38,035 nt of DNA from Brevundimonas sp. ASV9 (GTDB lineage: Bacteria; Pseudomonadota; Alphaproteobacteria; Caulobacterales; Caulobacteraceae): the NCBI RefSeq assembly GCF_016429195.1, contig NZ_JAELUF010000021.1, positions 1 through 38,035 of the forward strand, given 5' to 3'. The notes below the pieces were generated by a model. That model had not been told where the DNA came from and did no database searches. It saw nothing but the letters and a program-made list of their open reading frames with translations. The stretch's first letter is position 1. Each line of letters starts with the position of its first letter. Positions 8,844 through 18,571 of the stretch are shown in pieces. Both the position numbers and the translations under genes were made by a program.

Positions 8844-8961
8844 CGCTCCGGCGCCCTTCGCGGGGTCGGTGGCGGGTCGCTAGGGGCGACGGAGTAGCGG
8901 TGAAAAGACCGGACCGAGACAGGACGAACTCTAAAAGTCCGCCCAGCCTCGGAGGCCGGCG

Positions 8962-10044
<1,083 letters not shown>

Positions 10045-10125
10045 TGCCTTCGTCTCCCTTGCCATGATTCCTGTCATTAAGCTTGGGAGAGACCCGCCTG
10101 GACCCGCCCCCGTTTCGTGAGGCCG

Positions 10126-10155
10126 ACTATGTGCATGGTTTGTTCCGGTTCACAA
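10126..10155 (-). promoter_or_regulatory. Candidate recA promoter
   Basis: On the minus strand TTGTGA (10155-10150) and CATAGT (10131-10126) are 18 bases apart. The -35 element would lie inside the SOS box, so LexA binding would block polymerase. The -10 match is modest and the assignment rests mainly on this overlap. Confidence 0.4.
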
Positions 10156-10162
10156 GATGTTC
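10148..10162. promoter_or_regulatory. LexA operator (SOS box) of recA
   Basis: GTTC-ACAAGAT-GTTC is an exact match to the alphaproteobacterial LexA direct-repeat operator GTTC-N7-GTTC. It is 104 bases upstream of the recA ATG. A further GTTC at 10142 lies next to it but out of the 7-base spacing. Confidence 0.9.
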
Positions 10163-10213
10163 TCATTGATCAAAACAAGAACACTCAAAACCTACGACCG
10201 TTTTTGACGCAGG

Positions 10214-11854
10214 CTACAGCGGAAGACGCAGACTGAAGCCGGCGCCTTCGGGGTCGTACGTCATGACCGCCGAGCCGCGCAGCGAGCGGTTGATGGTCGA
10301 ATCGATCAGCACCGAACCAAAGCCCTTGCGTTGAGGCGGCGACACCGCCGGACCGCCGCTTTCGACCCAATCCAGCAGCAGATGGCCTTCCGCCACGGAC
10401 CAGTCGACCCGCACGCAGCCCGAGGCGTTCGACAGGGCGCCGTATTTGGCGGCGTTCACCGCCAGTTCGTGAAAGACCATCCCCATCCCCAACGTCTGTT
10501 GCGCGTTCAGATCGACGGCCGGACCGGTCAGGCGAACCTGTTCCTCGGCATAGGGGGCCAGTTCCTGAGCCAGCATGGCGCGCAGATCGACACGCTCCCA
10601 GTTCGCGGCCGTCAGCAGGTTCTGCGTATTGGACAGGGCCACCAGCCGCGCCTCGAACAGGGCGGTGAAGGTGGCGACGTCCGGCGTGCGCCGCGCCGTC
10701 TGATGGGCGATGGACTGCACCGTGGCCAGGGTGTTCTTCACCCGGTGATTCAGTTCGTTGATCAGCAGTCGCTGCAAGCGTTCGCTGTCGGCCAGGGCGG
10801 CGAAGGCTTCGCGGCGATCGGTGATGTCGGTGATGACGCCCGACATCTTAATCGGCCGGCCCGAACGACTGCGGATCAGGCGCCCGCGCAGATGGATCCA
10901 GCGACCCGAGGCCGGCAGACGCCATTCCTGATCATATTCGCCCTCTCCCGCCAAGGCGCGCTGCAGCGCCTGGCGATGCAACGGCAAATCCTCGGGCGAC
11001 AGACGATCGCCGACCTCGGTTGCGCCAAGGCGGCAGGACGGATCAATGGACAGGATTTCGCGCGCGCGGTGCGACATCATCGTCGTCTTCATCGGCAGGG
11101 TCGCTTCCCAGAAGCCGACGCCGCCGGCGTCCACGGCCGCCAGAACATTGGCGCGTTGATCCACGATCGAGGCGCCCAGCGCGAGGAACAGCAGTGTCAC
11201 CGCCCCGGTCGTCACCGCGACCGCCAGGACCACCGGCGACGCCCCGCCCTCCACCGGCCCTGCGTCAGCGATCGGGGTCAGGATCAGGGCCGCCATGCCG
11301 ACATGGTGCATGGAGACGATGGCCAGACCCAGGATGACGGCGGCGACCGCGCGCCAGGCCAGGCTCCGCTCCTGGCCGGCCGCAATCAGGGCGGCGTAGG
11401 CGGCGGCGACCGCGACGACCACCGACAGGGCGACCAGCACGGGCTGATAGCTCAGGACGGCGTTCATCCGCATCGCCGCCATCCCGACATAGTGCATGGC
11501 GGCGACGGACCCGCCCATCAGCAGGGCCGCCGGCGCCAGTCGCAAGGGTCTGGCCTGGGCCGTCCCTGCCGTCAGGAAGGCCGCGGACGTGCCGGCCGTC
11601 GCCAGCAGAAAGGAGACCAGCGTCAGGCCGGGATCATAGAAGACGGGGCCTTCGGCCTCGAACCCCAGCATGGCAATGAAATGCATCGACCAGATGCTGA
11701 CGCCCAGCGCCAGGGCGGCCACGCCCAGCCAACGCAACCGCGTCGCGCCGATCTGGTCGCGGGTGCGGTTGAACAGATCCAGAGCCGTCCACGCGCCCAG
11801 GATCGCGATCGCCAGCGACAGGACGGTGAACGGATTGACGTGAAGATGGTGCAA
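10214..11854 (-). CDS. MHYT-PAS sensor histidine kinase of the HWE family
   Basis: A 546-residue membrane sensor kinase. The first ~240 residues contain seven or so membrane segments with three MHYT-type repeats (W-S-M-H-F-I-A-M, A-A-M-H-Y-V-G-M, V-S-M-H-H-V-G-M), proposed to bind a metal and sense a gas or redox signal. A PAS domain follows at about 250-350. The phosphoacceptor His is near 370 in N-E-L-N-H-R-V-K-N, and the HWE hallmarks are H-E-L-A-V-N-A-A-K-Y-G-A-L and W-V-E. HWE kinases often feed general-stress or light responses. No response regulator is adjacent, so it is an orphan kinase. The start is a TTG at 11854 with poor ribosome-site support; an N-terminus beginning up to 11 codons upstream at a CTG is possible. 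Confidence 0.88.
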   Translation of the reverse strand: MHHLHVNPFTVLSLAIAILGAWTALDLFNRTRDQIGATRLRWLGVAALALGVSIWSMHFIAMLGFEAEGPVFYDPGLTLVSFLLATAGTSAAFLTAGTAQARPLRLAPAALLMGGSVAAMHYVGMAAMRMNAVLSYQPVLVALSVVVAVAAAYAALIAAGQERSLAWRAVAAVILGLAIVSMHHVGMAALILTPIADAGPVEGGASPVVLAVAVTTGAVTLLFLALGASIVDQRANVLAAVDAGGVGFWEATLPMKTTMMSHRAREILSIDPSCRLGATEVGDRLSPEDLPLHRQALQRALAGEGEYDQEWRLPASGRWIHLRGRLIRSRSGRPIKMSGVITDITDRREAFAALADSERLQRLLINELNHRVKNTLATVQSIAHQTARRTPDVATFTALFEARLVALSNTQNLLTAANWERVDLRAMLAQELAPYAEEQVRLTGPAVDLNAQQTLGMGMVFHELAVNAAKYGALSNASGCVRVDWSVAEGHLLLDWVESGGPAVSPPQRKGFGSVLIDSTINRSLRGSAVMTYDPEGAGFSLRLPL

Positions 11855-11933
11855 ACGCGCCGAGGCCCCGAAAAACAGCAGCGGTATGCTTAGCCCGGTT
11901 TCATCGCGCGGACGACTGCGAAACGCATCCGGA

Positions 11934-13784
11934 TCAAGCGACCAACCTGGCCCCCACGGCGACCGCGACGGCCAGCGCCAGGCTGGCGGCGGCGAAGATC
12001 GGCAAGGCCTGGCCCGATCGCGGCGCCAGCGGGCGGACCAGCATCGCGATCATCAGGGCGATCAGCCCCACTGCGCCAGGCAAGTCCATGCCGACCCCCA
12101 GGAAGACCCCGTGCCCCTGAACCAGCAACCACCCGCCGACGAGTGCTGTGGCGACGACGGCGGGCGCGAAGGACGCCCACGACCCGAAGCGGGCGCCGAT
12201 CACCGCCGTCGACGCGGCCGCCAGGGCGGCGATCAGACCCGGCCACAGCAGCAGGAAGGCGGCTTCCGGCGCCACCGTCTGCACCCCGCCGCCCAGGATC
12301 AGAACCAAGATGATCAGCCCCAGCCAGCCGCCCCAGACGGCGTCTGCGTCCTGCGGTTTCGGCCGCGCCAGGCTGAGCGCCAGGGCGATCACCGTCGCCC
12401 CCAGGACCGGCAGGCTGAAACCGCCCAGCGCCGCTGCAATCGCGAAGGCCGCCAGGACAACCCCGGCCGCGCCCCATCGGCCCAGCAGGCGTCGCCCTGC
12501 GGTCAGCATCAGAACCAGGGCCAGCATGGCCAAGGCCACGGCGATTTCCAGAACCGGCAGGCGACGCAGCAAGGTGTAATAGAGGTCGGCCGAATCCACG
12601 CGACGACCGATCGGCCCGGCCAGGACGCGCACCGCCTGTCCCACCACCACCGCGCTCGCCAACAACCACAGACCATCCGCCGCACCCCGCACGACCGACG
12701 TCGCCCGCAAGCCCGTGACATGGCGCGCCCCCCAGGCGGCGAAGGCCGTCGCCAGGACTCCCACGGTCAGCAGCAGCCAGCCGATCGCCGGGGAATGCTG
12801 CACGACGAACAGGCCGAACACATCCGCATAAACCGCGTTCTGCGTCGCCTGCGGCAGGGTCGGCGCCCGCAGCAGATCATCGACCATCTCGAGCGCCTGG
12901 GAGCCGATATGCTGCACGCTGCCCTGATCCAGCGCCTGCGGCGTCGAGGACGGTGAATGGTATTGCGCCGGGCGGCCGATGAAGGCCAGATTGATCCCCG
13001 CCAGCCTCCGATCCGCCGCCACGGTGAAGTCCGTGCCATTGGGCATCAGCCGATAGACGAAGATGGCCAGGGCGTTGCTGGACGGCCCGCCCGTCGCCCT
13101 CTGGGTCGCCTGAGCATAGCGGGCGATGGTCTGGGCGTTGCCGGGTCCGGTCTCGAACATCATGGCGCGCCCGCCGCCGCCCCGCGCCTCCAGATTGATC
13201 ACCGCGCCGATGTCGTCGCGCAGCGGATGTTCGCTGAAGAAGGCCCGCGCCCCGTCCAGATTCAGCTCCTCGGCGTCGGTGAACAGGACCAGCAGCGTCC
13301 GCTCGGCGACGCCCCGCGCCTTGATCGCGCGCACGGCCTCCAGAATGGCGGCCACGCCGGAGGTGTCGTCGGCGGCGCCGGGGGAGGTCGGCGAGGTGTC
13401 GTAATGCGCCATGATGGCGACGGCAGGCAGGGCCGGATTCCGTCCCGGCAGGACACCGACGATATTAACGGCCTGAACGCCGCCCGCATTTCCACCCTCA
13501 CGCTCGAGCCGCGCGACGGCGGCGGGCGACAGGGCCCCGGCCTGGAGACTGGGCTGAAGCCCCAGCGCCGTCAGCCTTTGGACCAGATAGGTCTGAACCT
13601 GCCGATGCTCGGCCGAGCCGACCGGATGCGGCGCTCGTGCGATCCGGTCTACGTCCATCATGGCGCGCGCGGCCGAGAATTGGACCGCAGGCGCCGAGGC
13701 GGGCAGGGGTTTAGGCGTCTGGGCGGTCAGCACCGCAAAGCCGATAGCCGCCGCAAGGGACGCCAGAAACAACACCCAACGCAT
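11934..13784 (-). CDS. M28-family zinc aminopeptidase with C-terminal membrane domain
   Basis: A 616-residue protein starting at the ATG preceded by AAGGGGG. It has an N-terminal signal or anchor (residues 1-20) and an M28 peptidase domain at about 40-320. The zinc/catalytic residues are visible as H128-Y-D130, D140 in A-D-D-T-S-G, and the E-E pair in D-A-E-E-L-N-L-D at about 172-173. The second half is hydrophobic with eight or more predicted membrane segments. This layout matches bacterial relatives of ER metallopeptidase 1/Fxna: a periplasmic peptidase head on a multispan anchor. The substrate is unknown. An earlier in-frame start at 13826 lacks a ribosome site and would bury the signal sequence. 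Confidence 0.9.
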   Translation of the reverse strand: MRWVLFLASLAAAIGFAVLTAQTPKPLPASAPAVQFSAARAMMDVDRIARAPHPVGSAEHRQVQTYLVQRLTALGLQPSLQAGALSPAAVARLEREGGNAGGVQAVNIVGVLPGRNPALPAVAIMAHYDTSPTSPGAADDTSGVAAILEAVRAIKARGVAERTLLVLFTDAEELNLDGARAFFSEHPLRDDIGAVINLEARGGGGRAMMFETGPGNAQTIARYAQATQRATGGPSSNALAIFVYRLMPNGTDFTVAADRRLAGINLAFIGRPAQYHSPSSTPQALDQGSVQHIGSQALEMVDDLLRAPTLPQATQNAVYADVFGLFVVQHSPAIGWLLLTVGVLATAFAAWGARHVTGLRATSVVRGAADGLWLLASAVVVGQAVRVLAGPIGRRVDSADLYYTLLRRLPVLEIAVALAMLALVLMLTAGRRLLGRWGAAGVVLAAFAIAAALGGFSLPVLGATVIALALSLARPKPQDADAVWGGWLGLIILVLILGGGVQTVAPEAAFLLLWPGLIAALAAASTAVIGARFGSWASFAPAVVATALVGGWLLVQGHGVFLGVGMDLPGAVGLIALMIAMLVRPLAPRSGQALPIFAAASLALAVAVAVGARLVA

Positions 13785-13851
13785 ATCCAACCCCCTTAAT
13801 CGCTCCGCACCGCAATCAGCCCCCAACCACGGCTTTGCGCAAGGCGTCCGA

Positions 13852-14802
13852 TCAGCGTCGCACGACGTTTCGGGCCGTCAGATTGCCCGTAGCCCCGTCG
13901 CCGTCGTCCGCGCTGGACCCGAACGGCCAGCCCCGGTCGTCGCCGCAGTAGCGTCGTCCGCCCTCGCGCGACCCAATCACGACCGCGCGCGGCCTTAGCC
14001 AGCCCACGCCGGTGAACAGATTGTCCGTAATCTGATTATAGGACGGCGTCTGGTGGCGGATCACGCCGTCCTCGCCGCAGTTGCGATACAGAAACACCCC
14101 GCCCTTGCCGTGCAGCGCCAGCCGGTTGCCGACTATGCGGTTGGCGCCCGACCCGTCCACCGCGATCTGCTCGCGCCCGGTGCGGATATTGAAATCGTTG
14201 TCCTGGATCAGCGCGCCTGCGCTCTCGGCGTCCAGATAGACGGCGGTGGCGGTCGAGCGCCCCGTAAAGCGGGATCGCGTCACCGTGGTGCGCGTGACTC
14301 CGGGCCCGACATACAGGGGAATGGTCCCCACGCCCTCGAACCGGATCCGGTCCAGGGTGACGCGGATCGGCGCGGCGGACTGGGCCGCTTGCGTGTGCCC
14401 GGCGGTGCGTGACGAGGCCAGCAGGTCGCGCATCGATCCCCCCGCCCCCATGCCCCAGATCCGCACATTGCCGACGACGGTGCAGTTTCGGATCATCACA
14501 TCGACCGGCCGCGACCACCGATCGCCCTCGCGGCGGGACCAGACAGCAAGGGTTGGGGCGGCGGTCGTCGCCGGGCCCGGCGCGCGGATCGTCCCGCCCC
14601 CGCAATCCAGCGACGCGCCTGAGCCTTCCGCGCCCTCGATCAGCACGCGGCGGCGGATATCGACGCCCGACAGGTCGGCCTGGCACGTCAAGCGATAGGG
14701 CTGGGTCGATGGCGCCGTCAGCGCCGCGACCTCTTGAGGCGTGCACGGCCGGTCGGCCGAGGCCTGAGAGGTCAGCAAGGCCAGGGCCAGCGCCGCTATC
14801 AT
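13852..14802 (-). CDS. Exported right-handed beta-helix repeat protein
   Basis: A 316-residue protein with a short signal peptide (M-I-A-A-L-A-L-A-L-L-T-S-Q-A-S-A). The body has the short beta-strand rhythm of parallel beta-helix proteins: I-R-N-C-T-V-V-G-N, L-D-R-I-R-F-E-G-V, V-T-R-S-R-F-T-G-R, I-Q-D-N-D-F-N, I-V-G-N-R-L, I-T-D-N-L-F. The fold is typical of polysaccharide lyases, epimerases and adhesins, but no catalytic set is recognisable, so no activity is claimed. Its ATG begins one base after the stop of the acid-phosphatase gene (TGATATG), indicating coupling with it. Confidence 0.78.
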   Translation of the reverse strand: MIAALALALLTSQASADRPCTPQEVAALTAPSTQPYRLTCQADLSGVDIRRRVLIEGAEGSGASLDCGGGTIRAPGPATTAAPTLAVWSRREGDRWSRPVDVMIRNCTVVGNVRIWGMGAGGSMRDLLASSRTAGHTQAAQSAAPIRVTLDRIRFEGVGTIPLYVGPGVTRTTVTRSRFTGRSTATAVYLDAESAGALIQDNDFNIRTGREQIAVDGSGANRIVGNRLALHGKGGVFLYRNCGEDGVIRHQTPSYNQITDNLFTGVGWLRPRAVVIGSREGGRRYCGDDRGWPFGSSADDGDGATGNLTARNVVRR

Positions 14803-14803
14803 A

Positions 14804-15601
14804 TCACGGCAGAGGGATCGCCAAGGCCGCGCGCTCGGCCGCGCAGCCGGGATTGGTCAGGCCGCTGCGACGCGCGGCCGCCAGCTCGCCCCTCGCCGCC
14901 GCCATGTCCGCCTGGAAGGCCGGGGTGGCGACGGCCCTGGCCGCAATATCCCGCCCGATCTGTTCGCCGACCGCGACATCGGTCGGATAATGCATGGCGC
15001 AGATCAGGCGGCTGACCCCGATCTCGTGCCCGATGCGGCGCACGGCCTCCGCCCGATCCGGCTCCAAAGCCGCAAAAGCCTCGCCATAGGCCGTCGCTAC
15101 CGCCGCGCTGCCGGACGGATAGGAGGCGCTGCGTTTCGCCGCCGGTGTCAGGGTCTGGCAAGCGCGCCGGTCGGGATCGTCGCCGACCGGCCGCAGCCGC
15201 GCCTGGCGCGCCTTGACGCGTTCGGCCGCACTGTTCGCATTGTGGAAGATCCGCGCCATCACGCGGTCCAGCGCTGGCGTCTCGGCCGACCCCAGACGAA
15301 CACCCAAGGCGCAATCGAAGTGTTGCAAGGCCAGCGGCGGACGAAACTCGGCATGGGCGGTAGCGAGCAGCCAACGGTCGCCGTTTTCCAGAGCCACAAG
15401 ACGCGCCGAGGCCGCCTTGTCCGCAATATCCGCGGCGGACCCCGGAGCCGGGGCCGGCGGGACTGCGTTCGTCAATTGGACGACAACTTCATCGCTCAAA
15501 TAGCCTTCAGCCGGCATCGCGCCGTTCGCCTTCGGCGCCCCTGCGCACCCCCCGGCCAGCAGGATCGCCGTCGCCGCACCCAGGGCGGCGACCCGCCTCA
15601 C
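14804..15601 (-). CDS. Class A acid phosphatase-like PAP2 lipoprotein
   Basis: A 265-residue protein beginning at GTG 15601, with lipobox LLAGGC at about residue 19. The PAP2/class A acid phosphatase signature is present as K-A-R-Q-A-R-L-R-P (K-x6-RP), S-Y-P-S-G-S and S-R-L-I-C-A-M-H-Y-P-T-D (SR-x5-H-x3-D). The central motif is normally PSGH; here the base sequence clearly encodes PSGS. In this family the PSGH His contributes to catalysis, so activity may be altered, although first- and third-motif residues are intact. If active it would remove phosphate from periplasmic phosphomonoesters. The GTG overlaps the upstream lipoprotein stop (GTGA) and the downstream beta-helix gene follows immediately, so the three form a coupled set. 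Confidence 0.86.
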   Translation of the reverse strand: MRRVAALGAATAILLAGGCAGAPKANGAMPAEGYLSDEVVVQLTNAVPPAPAPGSAADIADKAASARLVALENGDRWLLATAHAEFRPPLALQHFDCALGVRLGSAETPALDRVMARIFHNANSAAERVKARQARLRPVGDDPDRRACQTLTPAAKRSASYPSGSAAVATAYGEAFAALEPDRAEAVRRIGHEIGVSRLICAMHYPTDVAVGEQIGRDIAARAVATPAFQADMAAARGELAAARRSGLTNPGCAAERAALAIPLP

Positions 15602-16095
15602 TGACCGGCGCTCCAGCCCAGCTGGACCGAGGTCTGGCCGGTCTCGGTCGGCGTGGCGACGACCTGCAGCGAGGCGCCGTTCACAGCGTCCGCCGCCGCG
15701 CCATAGGCGCGTGTGTCGCCCTGGTTCATTCCGGCGACGGAGCGCAGGCCCGCCTTCTCGGCGCGCTCGCGATAGAAGGCGACGACATCGTCCGGCGAGG
15801 CGGTTGTGGTGAAGGTGACCAGGCCGCCCGGCCCGGCCTCGCCGCCAGCAGCCAGCGGCTGGCCGTCCACCTGTGCGCCGGGATAGAGGACCGCAAAGGA
15901 CGGCGCGCCGTCGGCGGCGGCGGGCGCAGCCCCCCCTACGACGGCGGGCGCTTCGGCTGCTGGAGGCGTCGCATCAGCGACGATCGGCGCCGACGCTTCG
16001 GGCGTAGCCTTGGTCTCGACCGATTGGGCCGAGCGATCACATCCTGCGAGGCAAAACAGAACCACGACGGCGGAGACCGCCAAGCGAAGCGTCAT
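15598..16095 (-). CDS. Lipoprotein of unknown function
   Basis: A 165-residue protein with a lipobox ending LFCLAGC at about residue 19. An Ala/Pro-rich linker occupies about residues 25-60, followed by a compact domain containing Y-P-G-A-Q-V, a T-F-T-T-T-A-S-P-D-D-V-V-A-F-Y-R-E-R-A-E-K-A-G-L segment and a final beta-rich stretch. The S-P-D-D-V-V-x-F-Y-x-x-x-x-x-x-A-G pattern recurs in many short bacterial envelope proteins of undefined role. It is the first gene of the coupled lipoprotein, phosphatase and beta-helix set. Confidence 0.8.
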   Translation of the reverse strand: MTLRLAVSAVVVLFCLAGCDRSAQSVETKATPEASAPIVADATPPAAEAPAVVGGAAPAAADGAPSFAVLYPGAQVDGQPLAAGGEAGPGGLVTFTTTASPDDVVAFYRERAEKAGLRSVAGMNQGDTRAYGAAADAVNGASLQVVATPTETGQTSVQLGWSAGQ

Positions 16096-16170
16096 CGAGA
16101 GATCGTCCTTGGACCGAGAGGGTCAGAGCGCCACCGTGGCGCATGGTTGCGGCGGCGACAAGGCGCCCGC

Positions 16171-16449
16171 TCAGTCGGCGGCGTCGTCCTGATCAGCCGC
16201 GCCTTTATCGGCCGAGCCTTCTTGGGCCAGACGCGCATTGATCTTGGCCGAATCCGGGTCGTCATCCGCGCCTGCTGCCGACCCGCCGCGCAGCGAACCC
16301 GCCCGCGTGTCCGATCCCGAATCGCTGCCGTCCAGGGCGTCGATCAGCGTATCCGCCTTGTGACCCAGATCCGGCTTTTCGCCCATGTCGGCCGCTTCGC
16401 GGGCGTCGTCGCAATCCGCTTCGGGCTTGGTGGAATCGGTGTCGGTCAT
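16171..16449 (-). CDS. Small highly acidic protein
   Basis: A 92-residue protein with GGAG about 9 bases before the ATG. About a quarter of residues are Asp or Glu, with runs such as G-A-D-D-D-P-D-S and D-Q-D-D-A-A-D at the C-terminus. It has no signal peptide, membrane segment or recognisable fold and is probably disordered. It lies 75 bases upstream of the lipoprotein gene on the same strand. No function is inferred. Confidence 0.6.
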   Translation of the reverse strand: MTDTDSTKPEADCDDAREAADMGEKPDLGHKADTLIDALDGSDSGSDTRAGSLRGGSAAGADDDPDSAKINARLAQEGSADKGAADQDDAAD

Positions 16450-16551
16450 GACGCAGTCTCCGTTCGTCGAGATGAGTTTAAAGCGCCTGATCCGGTTGCG
16501 GTTCCAGACCCTCGCCCTTGAACCCCGAGGGACAGACCCGATCTAGGCGTC

Positions 16552-17556
16552 ATGATCCCGTTTTCAGTTCTCGACCTCTCCCCCATCGTCGAAGGCGGCG
16601 ACGCCCGACGCGGCCTGGATGAAACCCTGGCCCTGGCCCAGGCCGCCGATCGGCTCGGCTATGAGCGGTTCTGGCTGGCCGAACATCACAATATGCCCGG
16701 CATCGCCAGCGCCGCGACCGCCATAGTCATCGGCCATGTCGCGGCAGGGACCGAGCGCATTCGCGTCGGCTCCGGCGGCGTCATGCTGCCCAACCATGCG
16801 CCCTTGGTCGTCGCCGAACAGTTCGGGACGCTGGAGACCCTGTTCCCCGGCCGGATCGATCTCGGCCTGGGCCGCGCGCCCGGCACGGACGGTGCGACCG
16901 CCCGCGCGCTACGGCGCTATTTCGAAGGCGCCGACCAGTTTCCACGCGACGTCGTCGAACTGATTCAATGGTTCGAACCGGCGTCGGAGAACCAGCCCGT
17001 CCGCGCCGTCCCGGGCGCCGGCCTGCGCGTACCGATCTGGCTTCTGGGCTCCAGCCTATTTAGCGCCCAGCTCGCCGGCCAGCTTGGCCTGCCCTACGCC
17101 TTCGCCAGCCACTTCGCGCCAGAACTACTGCTGGAGGCCCTGGCCCTGTATCGCCGCGAGTTCGTCCCCTCGGACCGCCTGGCCAAGCCCCACGCCATGG
17201 CCGCGATCAACGTCTTCGCCGCCGATACGGACGCCGAGGGCGTGCGCCTGTCCACGTCGATGCAGCAGAGCTTCGCCCGCCTCTCGACCGGCAAGCCGGG
17301 TAAGCTGCCGCCGCCCGTCGATGACATCGCCGCGATCCTGACGCCGCAGCAGATCGCCGGCGCCAAGGGCCGGCTGCTCTATTCCGCCATCGGCGGCCCG
17401 GAGACCATCAAGCGCCAACTGACAGACTTCATCGCCCTGACCGGCGTGGACGAGCTGATGGTCACCGGCATGATGTTCGACAATACCGCCCGCATCCGCA
17501 GCCTGGAGATCGTGGCCGAGGCGCGTGATCAGATGACGACGAGGCAGGCGGCCTAG
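16552..17556 (+). CDS. Luciferase-like (LLM class) flavin-dependent monooxygenase
   Basis: A 334-residue protein of the bacterial luciferase superfamily, MsnO8/YhbW-like group. It opens with [15 protein letters not shown] and has [31 protein letters not shown] and [14 protein letters not shown], the usual substrate and flavin pocket segments of a TIM barrel. Such enzymes use reduced FMN to oxidise an unknown small substrate. No flavin reductase is next to it. The stop overlaps the stop of the convergent hydrolase gene in a CTAG. Confidence 0.9.
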   Translation: MIPFSVLDLSPIVEGGDARRGLDETLALAQAADRLGYERFWLAEHHNMPGIASAATAIVIGHVAAGTERIRVGSGGVMLPNHAPLVVAEQFGTLETLFPGRIDLGLGRAPGTDGATARALRRYFEGADQFPRDVVELIQWFEPASENQPVRAVPGAGLRVPIWLLGSSLFSAQLAGQLGLPYAFASHFAPELLLEALALYRREFVPSDRLAKPHAMAAINVFAADTDAEGVRLSTSMQQSFARLSTGKPGKLPPPVDDIAAILTPQQIAGAKGRLLYSAIGGPETIKRQLTDFIALTGVDELMVTGMMFDNTARIRSLEIVAEARDQMTTRQAA

Positions 17557-18524
17557 AGGCTCTGCAGGAAATCCAGCAGCAGACGGTTGATCTCGTCCGC
17601 CCGTTCCTGCTGGATCCAGTGACCCGCGCCCGGCACGACGACCGAGCGGATCAGGTTCGGCGCCCAGTCCTTCAGGCTCGCCTCATGCCCGCCGGCGTAG
17701 TGGCGGACCGGGTCGTCCTCGCCGACGATGAACAGGGCGGGCGGGGTGATCTTCTGGTGCTGCACAAAGGCCGTCAGCGACCAGTTTAGGTCCATCGCCC
17801 GATACCAGTTCAGCGGCCCTTCGAACCCGCCCGCCGAAAAGGCCTGCACATATTCCTGGAAATGCGCCTCGCTCATCCATGGCGGCAGGGTCGCGTCGTC
17901 GGCGATGGTATCGAGCAGGGCCACGCCTTCGGGCATGAAGCCGGTCGATCTGCGATCGGCGGGCGTCGCGCCGTCGTAGGCGTAGAACAGTTTCCTCAGC
18001 GCCATCGCCGGATCGGCGTCCAGCGCGCGGTGCGCATCCGGCGCCTGGAATCGGCTGATGTAAAGGTCGCCCAGCCCGGCCCGTTTCGAGATGGCGGCCA
18101 TGGCGGCCGTGGGCGGTCCCTTGGGTCGGCGCGGCTGGAACGGCACCGACAGCCCCGCGACCGCCGTGAACAGATCCGGCCGCAACAGGGCGCAATACCA
18201 GGCCACCGGCGCGCCCCAGTCATGCCCGACGACGATGCAGGACGCCTTGCCCAGCGCGCGGACCAGATTGACCATGTCCCCGACCAGATGCAGGATCGCG
18301 TAGGCCTCCACCCCCTCCGGCTTGTCCGTCCCGCCATAGCCCCGCATGTCCGGGGCGACGACATGATAGCCCGCCTGCGAGATCGCCTGGACCTGGGCGC
18401 GCCAGCTGATCCCTAGTTCTGGGAAGCCGTGGATCAGCAGGACCAGCGGCGCGTTGTCATCCTCGAACCCGGCCTCCAGAACCTGTTGGACCAGACCGTC
18501 GGTCTTGATATGCCGGGTTCGCAT
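17553..18524 (-). CDS. Alpha/beta hydrolase, epoxide hydrolase-like
   Basis: A 323-residue alpha/beta hydrolase. The oxyanion motif H-G-F-P-E is at residues 32-36, the nucleophile is Asp102 in G-H-D-W-G-A-P, the acid is in V-G-E-D-D-P-V, and the catalytic His is about 302 in G-A-G-H-W-I-Q-Q-E. Asp rather than Ser at the nucleophilic elbow, with HGFPE and D-W-G, is the epoxide hydrolase/haloalkane dehalogenase pattern, and the HGFPE motif favours epoxide hydrolase. The natural substrate is unknown. It is divergent from the aldo/keto reductase with 47 bases between starts. Confidence 0.9.
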   Translation of the reverse strand: MRTRHIKTDGLVQQVLEAGFEDDNAPLVLLIHGFPELGISWRAQVQAISQAGYHVVAPDMRGYGGTDKPEGVEAYAILHLVGDMVNLVRALGKASCIVVGHDWGAPVAWYCALLRPDLFTAVAGLSVPFQPRRPKGPPTAAMAAISKRAGLGDLYISRFQAPDAHRALDADPAMALRKLFYAYDGATPADRRSTGFMPEGVALLDTIADDATLPPWMSEAHFQEYVQAFSAGGFEGPLNWYRAMDLNWSLTAFVQHQKITPPALFIVGEDDPVRHYAGGHEASLKDWAPNLIRSVVVPGAGHWIQQERADEINRLLLDFLQSL

Positions 18525-18571
18525 CGCTTCCTCCGACGGCGTCTTCGCCGCTCATTATCGTCAGGACGGAC

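Noticed and set aside
10142..10151. GTTCCGGTTC as a second LexA box
   Set aside because: The two GTTC are only 2 bases apart, not 7, so it does not match the operator; the adjacent GTTC-N7-GTTC explains the region.
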